A stretch of 64,000 nt of DNA from Ecdyonurus torrentis (Eukaryota > Arthropoda > Insecta > Ephemeroptera > Heptageniidae). Within the stretch, counting starts at the first letter, position 1, and each line of letters begins with the position of its first letter. Made by a program: the position numbers and the translations under genes. The notes beneath the pieces were generated by a model, which had not been told where the DNA came from, searched no databases, and saw only the letters and a program-made list of their open reading frames with translations. Of this stretch, positions 34,229-46,287 are shown piece by piece. Location of the stretch: assembly GCA_949318235.1 (NCBI GenBank), contig OX439134.1:27806950-27870949 (forward strand), read 5' to 3'.

Positions 34229-34417
34229 ATGTTCACGAAAAAAAATACATTCGTTCTTCTACTTCTTTGTGGCTTTGTAACATACGTTGCATTATATATA
34301 TGGCAAAAAAACTATTATACTGTGAAATATAGAAAAAGTGCCTCAGATGAAAAAATGCATAACTCTTTTTATAACTTTATTTTTCATTCGCAGATCCAAA
34401 GCTTAATGATCAATTAA
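34229..34417 (+). CDS. candidate first coding exon with signal anchor (weak)
   Basis: A 62-codon open frame starts MFTKKNTFVLLLLCGFVTYV: a short basic N-terminus followed by about 19 hydrophobic residues (7-25) and then a charged Lys/Tyr-rich segment. This is the form of a type II membrane anchor as in Golgi glycosyl- or sulfotransferases, but no catalytic domain follows here. No good donor site is seen; a TTTTTCATTCGCAG acceptor-like site lies at about 34380-34393. It belongs to no repeat family in the window. AT-rich DNA readily makes hydrophobic frames, so confidence is low. Confidence 0.2.
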   Translation: MFTKKNTFVLLLLCGFVTYVALYIWQKNYYTVKYRKSASDEKMHNSFYNFIFHSQIQSLMIN

Positions 34418-34981
34418 ATTTTAAACTGTATTTTTGTAGCAAATTGTTGAATAGGATAATTTGTCCAATAACCTCAAATTATAAAAATACTTAATAAAAT
34501 CTGCGTCGATCTTTAAATATATTACTAAACATCTTTATTATTAAATTATGACAAAATGCATAACTGAAATTTTACAAGAATTCAATAATTAAATTATATT
34601 ATTATATTTTTCTTTATAATATACTATGAAAAGGAATGTAGGTTAAAAATATAACAAAACAAAAACTTTAGTAGGTTATGAGACTTTATAAAACAGGTTT
34701 CTATATAATAATATACAATAAGAAAATAATTATGCACCCTTTCGATCGATATAATGTTAAAAATGATGTTATCATATATAAGACCGCATTATAAAGCTTA
34801 TATAGAAACAAAGAAATAAATGGAATGGGTATTATATATTTTGTACATTAAATTATTATTCTATATATTATCTTTTGCTTGTTCTATTACGGTGTAAATT
34901 ATTAATTAAGTATGTTTAGATTCTTTTGTATCATTGTACAATATAATGTTTACTTTATTATCTCTCCAGCTGTATACATAT
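34418..34981. other. AT-rich stretch, no gene seen
   Basis: Nothing recognised. Confidence 0.5.
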
Positions 34982-35316
34982 TTAAAGCCATAGACCACAT
35001 AAAACAACATGTGCTTTTTAATGAATAAACACGAAATGGGATCTTCAAAACTGATGATAATTTATATCAGAATGTTAATGTAGCCCCACGAAAGAGCGTG
35101 AAAATTCTGTAAAGTATGCAATTTGCATGACTCTTCATGTTTCTGACGTCAGAAATATGGAACATTTAGTAAAAAATGTTATGCAGGTTGCATAAATCGA
35201 CATTTTCTGATCACTGCTACGGAGCTACAGTTGGATTTTGAGACAAACTGAAGTAAGTCCCATTAAGTGTTTTTGTGATATAAATGTTTATGTTTTCTTT
35301 TAGTCTATTCCTTTAA
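34982..35316 (-). mobile_element. MITE family A, copy 8
   Basis: TTAA at both ends; TGACGTCA at 35144-35151. Confidence 0.85.
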
Positions 35317-35375
35317 TATATACAATATATATTTTATATAATACACAATATACACAATTATATATACACAATATA

Positions 35376-35382
<7 letters not shown>

Positions 35383-35450
<68 letters not shown>
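35383..35450. repeat. (TA)n microsatellite
   Basis: TA run of about 68 bp that truncates the left side of H4. Confidence 0.95.
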
Positions 35451-35455
<5 letters not shown>

Positions 35456-35469
35456 TATTTTTTAATAAG

Positions 35470-35654
35470 TTTTTTTTATATCATTTTTCTCGCCTACTTG
35501 AAAACCTCATTCGACTTATTAACAGCATTAATGCTCTCAAAAATATTGCTTTAAGTATTTTTAAACTGGAAAAATGTGTCATTTTCCCATACCGACCCTT
35601 GTTATTTAGTGCTCACATATGGCGTTAACTTTAATATGAATGCAACCACCCTAT
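35470..35654 (-). mobile_element. MITE family H, copy 4 (left half missing)
   Basis: Starts inside the element at TTTTTCTCGCCTACTTG and keeps the right end ACTTTAATATGAATGCAACC then ACCCTATA. The TGACGTCA end is lost. Confidence 0.75.
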
Positions 35655-35830
35655 ACTAGCTGACTTTTTATATATTTTATGGACCAAAAAAATACTATTA
35701 AAGCATGCTTCAAAGAACTAAAGATGCAAAAAATTATTATTAAAAAAAAAAGCGTTTGTTCGATAAGTGATTATGTGTGAATTATAGCTATAGGTATGAA
35801 GTGTTTAAAATGTTACTGTGTCATTTATTT

Positions 35831-35833
<3 letters not shown>

Positions 35834-35870
<37 letters not shown>
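35834..35870. repeat. (GA)n microsatellite
   Basis: GA run of about 37 bp. Confidence 0.9.
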
Positions 35871-35871
<1 letters not shown>

Positions 35872-35984
35872 GTGAACAATAAAGAAAAAATCAAGTGAAA
35901 AATGTTTTTTATAATATTTTTAGAAAATATATTTTAAATTTTTTAATTGTACTAGAAAAGTAAAGCTACTGATTTTTTTTTTCG

Positions 35985-36170
35985 TTACTACGTGGAACAA
36001 ATTACATAATTAATGCTGTATTTACGTCAAATAGCATAAATGTTGCTATTTTGGAATTGCATAAATAACGATACTTTACAACAAATTTCTTATCATAATC
36101 ACTGTGAACTATAGAATAAATTATTTTAGTATGAATATATTTAGTAACTATTGAAATTTTGAGCTAACAT
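35985..36170. mobile_element. repeat family M, fragment 5
   Basis: ACAAATTACATAATTAATGC, CAAATAGCATAAATGTTGCT, TTTGGAATTGCATAAATAAC. Diverged; ends unclear. Confidence 0.45.
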
Positions 36171-36177
36171 TATCAAT

Positions 36178-36469
36178 TATTGCTTATGTTTACTCAAAAT
36201 ACGGAAAAGGAAGTGGCCTGAAGAGGAAACCACGTGACGGTAAAAGTGGGAGAAACCTTGTTGCCAGCAGCAAGCTAACCTTGTGTGCTTCTGCTTACTC
36301 AAAATGCGGAAAAGGAAGTGGCCGGAAGAGGAAACCACGTGACGGTAAAAGTGGGAGAAACCTTGGTGCCAGTAGCAAGCTAACCTTGAGCTGCCTCTCA
36401 CTTTTACCGTCACGTGGTTTCCTCTTCCGGCCACTTCCTTTTCCGCATTTTGAGTAAACATAAGCAATC
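36178..36469. mobile_element. foldback family T: tandem duplicate plus inverted copy
   Basis: A ~105 bp unit (TACTCAAAATACGGAAAAGG ... CAAGCTAACCTTG) occurs twice in direct orientation (period 105: 36191 and 36296). An inverted 77 bp copy follows at 36393-36469. Ends ATTGCTTATGTTTACTC and its complement are a TIR. The repeated core holds AAACCACGTGACGGTAAAAG. Confidence 0.85.
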
Positions 36470-37490
36470 AATGTTACACATATTTGTTTTTGTCAGTGCA
36501 TATATCCAATTTTATGATATTTTTAATGATTTTAAATTTTAAATTTGATTTATATACATTGTAGAAATCTACTAAACAAATAAATTATTGTAATAACCAT
36601 TACACATATTATAAATTTAACATTTTAGTCTACACTTTTTCCATCTTTAAACAAACTATTCATAATATCACTTACAAACAGTTTAAATATGTTTTTTTTT
36701 TAAACAAAAAATAAAGTTTCTTATATTTACATAAAAATGAATTTAAATACCTTAAATTTAACCACGTTCTATTTATACAGACAAATTAGAGATGTATAAT
36801 ATATATATATATATATTTTTAAATTTAATGCTGATGAAACTAAAATAAATATTCCTTTATTATCGTTAGACATAAACTCACTCAGCACTTTTCTGATAAA
36901 ATCGTTTTGCGAGCTATAACAATGTTTCAAAACAGTACACCGCCCAACTGTGTATGTGTAAAATTTATATTATCATACCCCCCCCCCCCCCTCTCTACTA
37001 AAACAAATTTTATGGTCGTATCACCAATTATTAAACCCAGAATATCGACTCGGGTCATATGCTTTTTTTTTTGTCAATAAATAATTATTATCAATATTAT
37101 TTTTATTACTTTTTTATTATTATTTTTTTTTAGCTATAAAATGTATATTTTTTTTAAAAGCATTGAACGGTATATATATAAGAAAAATTTTAGTCATAAA
37201 ATTGTGAATTTAATTCAATTAATTTGTTTGTACATAATGGAATTTTGCCAATATTGTTGTTTTGTTTAGCATGTTAACAATATGAAAAGTTTTATTATAT
37301 TTTTATGCTATAATAATAGTGTACAGTACAAGGTCTTACAATACAATTACATAAAAACATAGTCAACTTATACATAAAAAAAAAAAAAAAAAAAAAACTG
37401 AAATATATATTTAAGTAGTTGTGAAAATTACCAGAAATAAATTTTTATGAATGAAAGCATTATTATGAAAATATAAGTAGTAAAAACGGA
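36470..37490. other. AT-rich stretch, no gene seen
   Basis: C run at 36977-36991 and poly-A at 37378-37398. Nothing else recognised. Confidence 0.5.
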
Positions 37491-37493
37491 TGA

Positions 37494-37989
<496 letters not shown>

Positions 37990-38057
37990 GAATTTGGTAT
38001 TATTAGTAGCTAAAATATCGGATTTTGTTACGTTCCATGTCTTTTCGGAGAAAAACA

Positions 38058-38059
<2 letters not shown>

Positions 38060-38123
<64 letters not shown>
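38060..38123. repeat. (CT)n microsatellite
   Basis: CT run of about 64 bp, on the same strand bias (pyrimidine) as the TTTC tract 70 bp upstream. Confidence 0.95.
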
Positions 38124-38128
<5 letters not shown>

Positions 38129-38208
38129 AAAGCACTAAAGTTTGTTTCAGAGTCAAAATTTGATTTTATTATCTTTGTACTCCTACTGAATCCTTTGGGC
38201 AAGTGGAC

Positions 38209-38319
38209 TTGAATAAATACTTGCCATCGCCAAGCCTGGTCGGTATGGCTGTGATCGAACCCACAACCTCTTCCCTTTTGGATGCAATTCTAACTCGTGA
38301 ACCACTAGGCAACGGAAGC
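38209..38319 (-). mobile_element. tRNA-like SINE or tRNA pseudogene, ~110 bp
   Basis: Minus strand: GTTGCCTAGTGGTTCACGAG (A-box-like) and GTGGGTTCGATCACAGCC (B box), 40-45 nt apart, followed by a short tail ending GCAAGTATTTATTC. Its head differs from both other SINE types. No CCA and poor cloverleaf stems, so not a functional tRNA. Confidence 0.55.
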
Positions 38320-39130
38320 ACTTTATTATAAAACAAAGTAAAAAAAGAAGACGTATGAAATATAACGTTATAGAAAGCGTAACTATGCTGTACAAAATTT
38401 GTGATTTTTATTCATAAAAACAAGCGACATTCAAATGTTACCTTCACCGCCTGTTTATTATCTTTTTCAATGCAGTGGTGTAAATTTTAAACTTGCTGCT
38501 ATCGCTATAGAAATACTAATTTATCATCAGTATTATACACATGAAAATGTGATATACAAATTTTAGTATCTCATGAAATATTTTCAAATGCAGTATTTTA
38601 TGTTGGTACTGTTTTATTTGTCAGGGTGAATTAACGTTTAATTTACAAAATACCATTTCAAACAATAAAAAAAAAAGTTGCATTACTAACTATAGTTAAA
38701 CCATAAACTATATAGTATAACTATAGTTATACAGTACGGAGAAGCTAAGAATGCTTCAAAGGTCATTTGAAAATCCAACAATCGATTATTTGTACTATAC
38801 AAACTAGTACACCATTTTGGGCGATTGTTCAATAAGTCAATCTATCGCCCACATTGTTAAAATCTAGGGACTTAAGTTAACTTGTTATTTTGATTGTTGC
38901 AACAATTCAAAAAATATATATAATTAAGGTTTAACTAGAGGTGGTAGAGACAGTTTTAAATTTTTTATCTTAAATATTTCATTTTTAAAATCTTATATAA
39001 TCACTGGAATTTAACAGGTTTCTTTTTAAATCATTAAAATTTATCTAGTGTATAAAAACAGATTGTGTCTGAATTGTTATTAAATTTCTGTTTGTTACAC
39101 GTTTTTACAGTTGGATAATGAAGTTATCAG

Positions 39131-39134
<4 letters not shown>
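38320..39134. other. AT-rich stretch, no gene seen
   Basis: Nothing recognised. Confidence 0.5.

Positions 39135-39168
<34 letters not shown>
39135..39168. repeat. (GA)n microsatellite
   Basis: GA run of about 34 bp. Confidence 0.9.
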
Positions 39169-39174
<6 letters not shown>

Positions 39175-39869
39175 TTTATCTAAATTGTTTCTTACAAGAG
39201 TAAACTACTATACCATGCTAGTCAATTTCAAGTTTATATAAAAAACATTTTTATCAGATTCTACTTAAGCTTTTATACAGGTGTTGTGCAAAAATCAATG
39301 CAAAAATACACGCAAAAAAAAATGTAAATCTAATGCGAACACTATAACTTTTGTGCTTACATTTTAAGGTATTAAAAATAAATTTATATATAAACTAATG
39401 TTCTTATGTTACAATATTACTGATATTATTTCAGAGCACGTAAAACCACTTATTTTAGCTTCTTAATGTAAAAATATGTAATAAATATTAAGCAAGAAAA
39501 AAAACTTTTATTTATTTATATAAATATGTTTAATTTTCACTTTTGACCTTCAAATGCCATCAGTGACGATGCTAAGTTTGTTATTCAATTGTTGTCTCTT
39601 TTTTTTCTTTTGCTGTGGTTTAATTACACTAATTTAATGATTTAATTTAAAAATATATGTTTAAATTTTTTATTGAAGATTACTGAGACATCAATGATTA
39701 ATTGGAGAATTTTGACTAAACAAATGAAAGTAAAAAAGTAATGATGTATACACGTGACGTGACTGTCAATTTTTGCAATTATGCTAAATAAAAAAAAAAA
39801 AAACGCTCTTTACTCTTCACTAACTTTACAATATTGCTAGACTAGCCAGAAAAATACACCACTTAAACT
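39169..39869. other. AT-rich stretch, no gene seen
   Basis: Nothing recognised. Confidence 0.5.
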
Positions 39870-40177
39870 TATAGGGTCTATGCATTCATGTTAAAGTCGA
39901 CGCCATGTTGGATAACTCAATAACATGGGTGGCATAGGAAAATAAGTCATTTTGCCAGTTTAAAACCACTATGCAATATTTTTGAGAGCATTGATGCTGT
40001 AAATATGTTGAATTAGTATCTCAAGTATGTAAGAAAAATAACATGAACAAAAAAGTAACCGATTTTCCAAAGAAACTTGGCTTAAATGAAGTTTGTCCTA
40101 TGCTGAGCAATGTTAGTCACTACTCCAGTATGGCCTCCAAGCGCAATAAATATGACGTCATCTGCATACACCCTATA
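39870..40177 (+). mobile_element. MITE family H, copy 5 (full length)
   Basis: TATAGGGTCTATGCATTCAT at the left, TGCATACACCCTATA at the right; TGACGTCA at 40153-40160. TA at both ends. Confidence 0.9.
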
Positions 40178-40288
40178 GTAGCTCACAAACTATCCAACAA
40201 TACAATATTTTGCTTCAGCAATGGAAGAACTATATTACGTGTTAACAATTAACCTCAGACGGGACTTTTTTTTCTCCAGCATGTTTGT

Positions 40289-40462
40289 ATTGCCTTTAAT
40301 AGCAGTTTATACCAAATTTTAAATAGATTTGTCCATCGGTTATGTGGGGAAAAAAATAACATGTTAAGCATAGGGCGTCTTATATTTCCCATGTTATTTT
40401 TTCCCCATATAACAGGTTTACAAATCATTTTGAAATATCTTACATGCTATAGAAGGCAATTC
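40289..40462. repeat. imperfect foldback, single copy
   Basis: TTGTATTGCCTT faces AAGGCAATTCAA and TATGTGGGGAAAAAAATAAC faces GTTATTTTTTCCCCATAT, separated by a ~30 bp loop. Not matched elsewhere in the window. Confidence 0.6.
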
Positions 40463-40548
40463 AAACTTATGCTAAAAATATTTATTAAAAAAAAAAAAAA
40501 AAAAAAAAGTATCAAGTCTAAAAAAAATTCACTTCTTCCTTAAACAAA

Positions 40549-40640
40549 CATGATGTTCGTAAACCCAGTTCCAAAAAATGCGTAATTCCATTTAAAAGGC
40601 ATTAGGTGATCGTCATTTTTTTTCTTTATTAGGAGCACAA
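40549..40640. mobile_element. hairpin family C, copy 4 (right end missing)
   Basis: TGATGTTCGTAAACCCAGTT, AATGCGTAATTCCATTTAAA, AGGTGATCGTCATTTTTT. Confidence 0.6.
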
Positions 40641-41392
40641 AAAACAACTATTATTATAACTTATAAACAACGACCTTTCTCTTTTTCCGAGCAAGTTATG
40701 GCATTTGGAAAATACTGAAAGAGTATAAGATAAAAAAGAACAAAATAAATCACAAAATTCTTAAAATTACAATTTTTCAAGTTTCTATAAAAAAAATATT
40801 ATATACCTTCAGGAAAAAAAAATCATTGATTTATAATATAAAATAAATTGTGTCATAATAAATAACTTATATAATAAAAGATATGAGAGTAAAAAAACAA
40901 ATAGTAAAACAAATATACAGTATTAATGACTTAAAATAAAAACAAACTTATATGTTAATAATGATTACTATATAAATATTTAAATTGTCATGATTTATTA
41001 TTGCTAGATTTAAAATTTTGATATGTTTTTATCATTATTTTCATTGTATGTATATACAGTTTATACATGTTACAATATCATGACAATTATTTTGACAAAA
41101 CGAACAGTACGTAGCTTCAAAAATCTGTACTTAAATTAATGACCGTTACACTTTATCCGCATATAAAACCCCAATGTGACAATATTTTAGAACCATGTGT
41201 GTGTATATGTATGTATGTGTATTTACCATTATGTATATTAACTTTTATTATTTATTTAAACCAATTATATTAATATGGAAATTTGCAAATATATTTATTG
41301 TAGTATTATTTTGGTATTTTTTTGTTATACACGAAATTTTTTTTTTTTTTTTTTTTTAATACATTAGATTTTTTTTTTAATTGGAACATCAG
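40641..41392. other. AT-rich stretch, no gene seen
   Basis: Poly-T at 41339-41357. Nothing else recognised. Confidence 0.5.
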
Positions 41393-41921
41393 ATCGCCCT
41401 TGTTGCGTCTAAAGGACGTACTTTGCATTTCAAGGTCATCTTAAAAAAGGCGTACTTGCATTTTTATCGAGTACCACAAAGGGCGTACTTGCACTTGATT
41501 TTACGTGTTAAGCTTAAAGAGGCAGTTCAGGGGTTACAACATGCTTTCTTCAATGTTAGATAATGAGAAGAACTGTTCATAAACTTACATATGATGACCC
41601 AAAGCCCTTCCGTAGCCCCGCAAACTCGTGATCATGCTGCGAGATATGCAACCTGTCCCGTATCTTTTACGTCATAGTTACGGCTTTATAATAGAAAATG
41701 TTGTAGCGGGTTGCATATCTCGCAGGATGAGCTCGAGTTTTCGGGGCTACTATGGGACTATGGAAGGGATTTAGGTCATCATATGTTAGTTTATGAACAG
41801 TTCTTCTCATTATCTAACATTGAAGAAGCCATGTTGTAACCCCTGAACTTCCTCTTTATGGCGGATGCAGCATCGAATGTACCCAAATGCAAGTACGCCC
41901 TTTGGGCGCAACGATGGCGAT
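41393..41921. mobile_element. TIR element carrying nested G2
   Basis: ATCGCCCTTGTTGCGTCTAA at the left and its diverged complement (GGGCGCAACGATGGCGAT) at the right. A second internal motif GGCGTACTTGCA is repeated on the left (about 41449 and 41481) and faces TGCAAGTACGCCC on the right. Short subterminal repeats of this kind are typical of DNA transposons; class unknown. Confidence 0.7.
41514..41859. mobile_element. MITE family G, copy 2
   Basis: TTAAAGAGGCAGTTCAGGGG and the facing CCCCTGAACTTCCTCTTTAT. It shares ATGC(T/C)TTCTTCAA(T/A)GTTAGATA and CCCTTCCGTAGCCCCGCAAA with G1. The centre reads TTTTACGTCATA, a decayed TGACGTCA. Confidence 0.8.
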
Positions 41922-42144
41922 ATGGAAAAATAATAGATACTAGTAGATAGCATTATAATTTTTAGAAATAAATAATACTTATGCATTTCATTTAAAGGGT
42001 ATATTATAATAAATATTGAAATACTTTTACCTGTGGATATTTTCGTTTTACAACAACGGAAATGTCCCCGATTTTTTAATTTTTTTTTTTAATTTTCTGA
42101 TAAGTATAAAATTTGCATAATATTAGTTTAAAGAAGACAAGAGA

Positions 42145-42556
42145 GCGTAGATAGCGGAACAGTATTTTTAGATAGGCAATATACAGACACCAAACTTGTT
42201 CTAATGTTATGCTCGGCCCAGTTGTGATTGGTCAATTTTGATCACGTGGTCTTCAACTCGGGCGCTGATAGGCTTAGACGCTCATTTTGAATTTCGCGGT
42301 GGCCCAAATGGACGAGCGTGCCCCGTGTCCATATCTTGTAACTACATACAAAGTAAGGACACGCTCGACCAATTTGGGCCACCGTGAAAATCAAAATGAG
42401 CGTCTCTAAGCCAATGAGCACCCGAGTTGAAGGTCACGTGATCAAAATAGACCAATCACAATTGCGCTAAGATTTACATAGAACCAGTTGGTGTCTCTAT
42501 CTTGCATGTAGTATCTTGGTAATGAAAATTTCCCTGTGCTGCCATCTACGGTCCCC
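42145..42556. mobile_element. foldback family S: ~410 bp hairpin
   Basis: Inner arms: TTGTGATTGGTCAATTTTGA then TCACGTG, facing CACGTGATCAAAATAGACCA then ATCACAA; GACGCTCATTTTGA faces TCAAAATGAGCGTC. Apex near 42335 with GGACACG facing CGTGTCC. Outer ends CGTAGAT/ATCTACG extend the pairing. Much GC-richer than its surroundings. Single copy. Confidence 0.8.
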
Positions 42557-42600
42557 TATACCTCCTTAATATTAATATAAGGACGTATGACGTGGCACAA

Positions 42601-42764
42601 TTGACTAGTAAAGGAACAACGGTTTTGAGGCCGACTATAAGCGATTTCGGTCACATCCGCTTCCGTTTCTCCTTACTACGCATGCGAAGTAAGTCGAAAC
42701 GGAAGCGGATATGAGCGCAACTACTTATAGTCAGCTTCAAAACATTTGTTCCTTTATCAGTCAA
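42601..42764. mobile_element. foldback family R, copy 2
   Basis: Same ends as R1 (TTGACTAGTAAAGGAACAAC) and the same apex CGCATGCG. The two copies differ at scattered sites in both arms. Confidence 0.85.
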
Positions 42765-43657
42765 TATTGAATTTATCTTATCACTATGGGCCCAGAAAAC
42801 AGATGCATGAACGAGATTAAAAGATTCATCGATAGTTATGTTGAATCAAAAGTTAAAAATTATAGCAAAATATGTAAATAGTTCATAACCAGAGGGATTG
42901 CAAAGAATAAATTGAATTTATATATTTATTCTTTTGCTTTGCTTTAAAGTTAATATCTATCCATTTTGTTGTTTTTTAACAATTTCAATTAGGTTAATAA
43001 CAAAACTACCTTATACTATACTAGAATCAACTACTTTAATTTGAAAGGAAATATGTAAATTGAATTTAAAATATCTGTCATATAACGTGAGCAAGGGAAG
43101 TTTGGGAGGATAAGGTAAGATTATTATTCATACATATATATTGGAAAATTTACAAATTTAAAATAAAAAAATTATATTTTGAAGAATAGATTTTTTGATT
43201 TAAAAATCCATTTTACTAAGTATCTTTGAATTTATATAGAGGCAAAAATAAAACATTATTAAAATTTTTTTTTTTTTTTTTTTACATTTTACAACGATTT
43301 ACACCACGCGATATTTTTTTTCCGTCCGTCATAAATAAACAACTACATACAAAACATTATGTTCAAACAGAAAAAAGCACTCGTTTTAATTTTAACACTT
43401 CATTTGGTATAAAATATTACATCTTTTATGTTAGCGTCATTAACAATACTATATAGAATTTTTTTTTTATCATTTTCATTTTTTTTTTTTTGAAAACATT
43501 TTTGTTATACATGATTTAAATAACCGATGTTCATTGTTTTTTTGTTTTTGTTTTTTACTTATAAACTATAAAATGACGTTCTTTTATTTTAGGATTTTTG
43601 GAGTTATTAAAAATTGTGCATTATTTTTTAATGATATATTTCATTCATTTTTACTTT

Positions 43658-43669
<12 letters not shown>
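42765..43669. other. AT-rich stretch, no gene seen
   Basis: Nothing recognised. Poly-T near 43265-43283. Confidence 0.5.
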
Positions 43670-43726
<57 letters not shown>

Positions 43727-43765
43727 ACTATAGTTATGGTACTTTCCCCATATATAAGTATAAGA

Positions 43766-43813
<48 letters not shown>

Positions 43814-43814
43814 G
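43670..43814. repeat. (TA)n and (GA)n microsatellites
   Basis: TA run at about 43670-43722, GA run at about 43768-43814. Confidence 0.95.
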
Positions 43815-44052
43815 TTAACTTATTGTCAAATACAATTGAATTTCCTTGTGATACCACAGTCTGAGGTAATGCCTTTCCCGTCTGCCTTTACCACTGCAAA
43901 AAAAAAAAAATCTTTTCTTATACGGAGATTTAGTAAAGTATACAGAAACAGTGAAAAAAAATCAGTTCTATACCATGACTTTTAAAATGTATTCCATTGC
44001 CTAGAAGAAAATCTGAAGGGGAAAAAAGACAAAGAAATTGCATAATATGTAT

Positions 44053-44400
44053 TTAAAGGAATAGACCAGAGAAAAACATAAGCATTTATATCACAAGACA
44101 CTTGATGGGATTTCCATAAATAACTTTAAATAGTTTGTCTCAAAACCCAACAGTAGCCCCGTAGCAATTATCAGAAAATTCAATTTATGAAACCCGCACA
44201 ACATTTTCATACTAATTTTTGCATGTTTCTGACGTCATAAACATGAATTTTCACGCAAATTGCATACTTTACAGTTTTTTCACGCTCTATCGTGGGGCTG
44301 CATTGACATTCTGGTAAAAATTGTCATTAGTTCTGAAGATTCTATTTCGTGTTTATTCTTTAAAAAAAAACACTTTTTTTTATGTGGTCTATGGCTTTGA
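44053..44400 (+). mobile_element. MITE family A, copy 9
   Basis: TTAA at the left only (right end ATGGCTTTGA). TGACGTCA at 44230-44237. Confidence 0.85.
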
Positions 44401-44676
44401 GTCTAAAAACTGTCGTATCTCGTACCGTATTTTATTTATTTCTTTATGTTTGAAACTTACGTCAAAAAAATCACTCACACGGTGATAAAAATTATCTCAA
44501 AAACAATAAAAAAGTCAAATTTCATCGCTAAAATAGAATTCCCAGTGGTTCACAAGATTTTACACATAACAAATTATTTTTGACATTTTTTATGGCTTAG
44601 AACTACGTATGTTAAAGAGCCTTGAGACTCAAAATAAAGTTTCAACTTGAGTTGGTATTACGTATACTAGAAGTTT

Positions 44677-45057
44677 TTTTTTTTTTTTTTTTGCTTACCA
44701 TATTGTGTTATCGTGCTATACAACAATCCCAGTCCCAGTCAAGACATTGTCTTATCGACAGGTAAGGACTTTCCAATTAATAGAAAAGCACACACGGGCC
44801 GGCCACACAGCCCGGTATTCACCATGACAGCCTAGAGAAACCGTGGAAACATCTAGGCAGGCTGGACAGTGCAATCACATCAATCATGCACCTCCCGAAT
44901 ACTGTGCGTCGTCATGGAATGCATGTAAACGTACATCGTGCAACGTGTTGTGCTCTCACACTTCACGTACGCACCCAGCAGTGGCTCGAACTTATACTCG
45001 GTGAGGAGTACAGATTTGCGAGTCAGCTGGTTTCACCACTCGGCCATACCAGCTCGG
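44677..45057 (-). mobile_element. SINE family F, copy 3
   Basis: Intact head (GAGCTGGTATGGCCGAGTGG on minus) and a poly-A tail on minus (poly-T at 44677-44692). About 20 bp of the body near 44800 is deleted relative to F5. Confidence 0.85.
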
Positions 45058-45360
45058 TAAAAGCGTGGGTAAAGTTGCCCACGTAACAATTTTTAACCTC
45101 ATTTTGTCATTTTGTGGGTCTGCCGCGTGATAAAGAATCTACCTATAGAGGTCCTACATATTATTATACTGAAAGTGTTTGCATGATGGTCAATGGTCAC
45201 TACCCTTTATTGGTCTCTTTGTTAGAACAGTTACCCTTTAAAAAGAATTTTTATTTCAGGTTAAGAAAAAAAAAAAGTCTACATTGTTGTTGCTGTTGAA
45301 AATCGTAATTAGAAAAATGATTAAAAATATTTATTTATAGCACATTTAAAAAATTAGGGG

Positions 45361-45625
45361 GTAATTTTATTGCATATTCTAAAAGAGGACATCGTCTTGA
45401 ATCGATAGATATATGAATTCTGATTTTTTCAGTTCAAATAATAATTTTTGAAAGTCGCGAAATGACGTCACAGTCGGTAATTTTATCCTAAGCTATACAT
45501 TATATGCTACTGACCGTGATGTCACTTTTCGATTTTCAAAAATTAATTAAAAAATATTTAATGAACTAAAAAAATTATAAATTTGTATATCAATTGATTC
45601 CAGACAATGTCTTCTTGATTTTCTT
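45361..45625. mobile_element. MITE family J, copy 2
   Basis: GTCTTGAATCGATAGATATA and its diverged facing block TATCAATTGATTCCAGACAA. TGACGTCA at 45463-45470; the second arm has TGATGTCA. Confidence 0.75.
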
Positions 45626-46287
45626 CTTCTTCCTCACTCTCTTATGCTAATGCGTCATTTGTTGATGTCTGACTTAAAAATTTGATAATTTAAAAAAAAT
45701 TAATTATCGTTCGATTAAACTGAAAATTGAAAAATGTTACAAATTAATCTTATCTGAAACTTTATTAATATTCATATCATTTGTGAATAATTTTCAATAA
45801 AGAAAATTAGATATAATGATTAATTAATATATTTAAAAAATTAATAATATAATATGAGATATTAAATTACATTTTTCTTGATTACTATTTTATAAAGAAA
45901 AGTATTAAAAAAAAATGTCAATGTTCTTTTTATTTGACGTTGACAAAGTGCTTTCTTCCTTCTACACTCTATGATGATTTACAGACCCAAAGATCAGAGT
46001 AAGGGGAGAGAGAAAATATTTTAAAAGATGGTAACACATTGCTTGGGGGTCAATATATTGGATTGATTTAGGTATAGATATCTTTTAATATGAGTTATTG
46101 ATGTTGTTTTTATATAGTTGATATACACATCTGCAAGCAAATAAAACTATCTCTCTCTCTCTCTCTCTCTCTGATATAAAAATATGTGTTGGAAACTTCT
46201 TTTTAAAAAAAAGTTGTTGTTTTTTTTCCCCTATTGTTTTAGCATCTACACCTTCTAACACAGTGATATCCAGCCATTATTATTGCC
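45626..46287. other. AT-rich stretch, no gene seen
   Basis: (CT)n at 46150-46172. Nothing else recognised. Confidence 0.5.

Noticed and set aside
36177..36467. 96-codon minus-strand frame with internal repeat (HFYRHVVSSSGHFLFRILSK)
   Set aside because: The peptide repeat mirrors the tandem DNA units of foldback T, not a protein.
38209..38319. Functional tRNA gene on the minus strand
   Set aside because: A and B boxes are present but I could not fold a good acceptor stem or anticodon arm.
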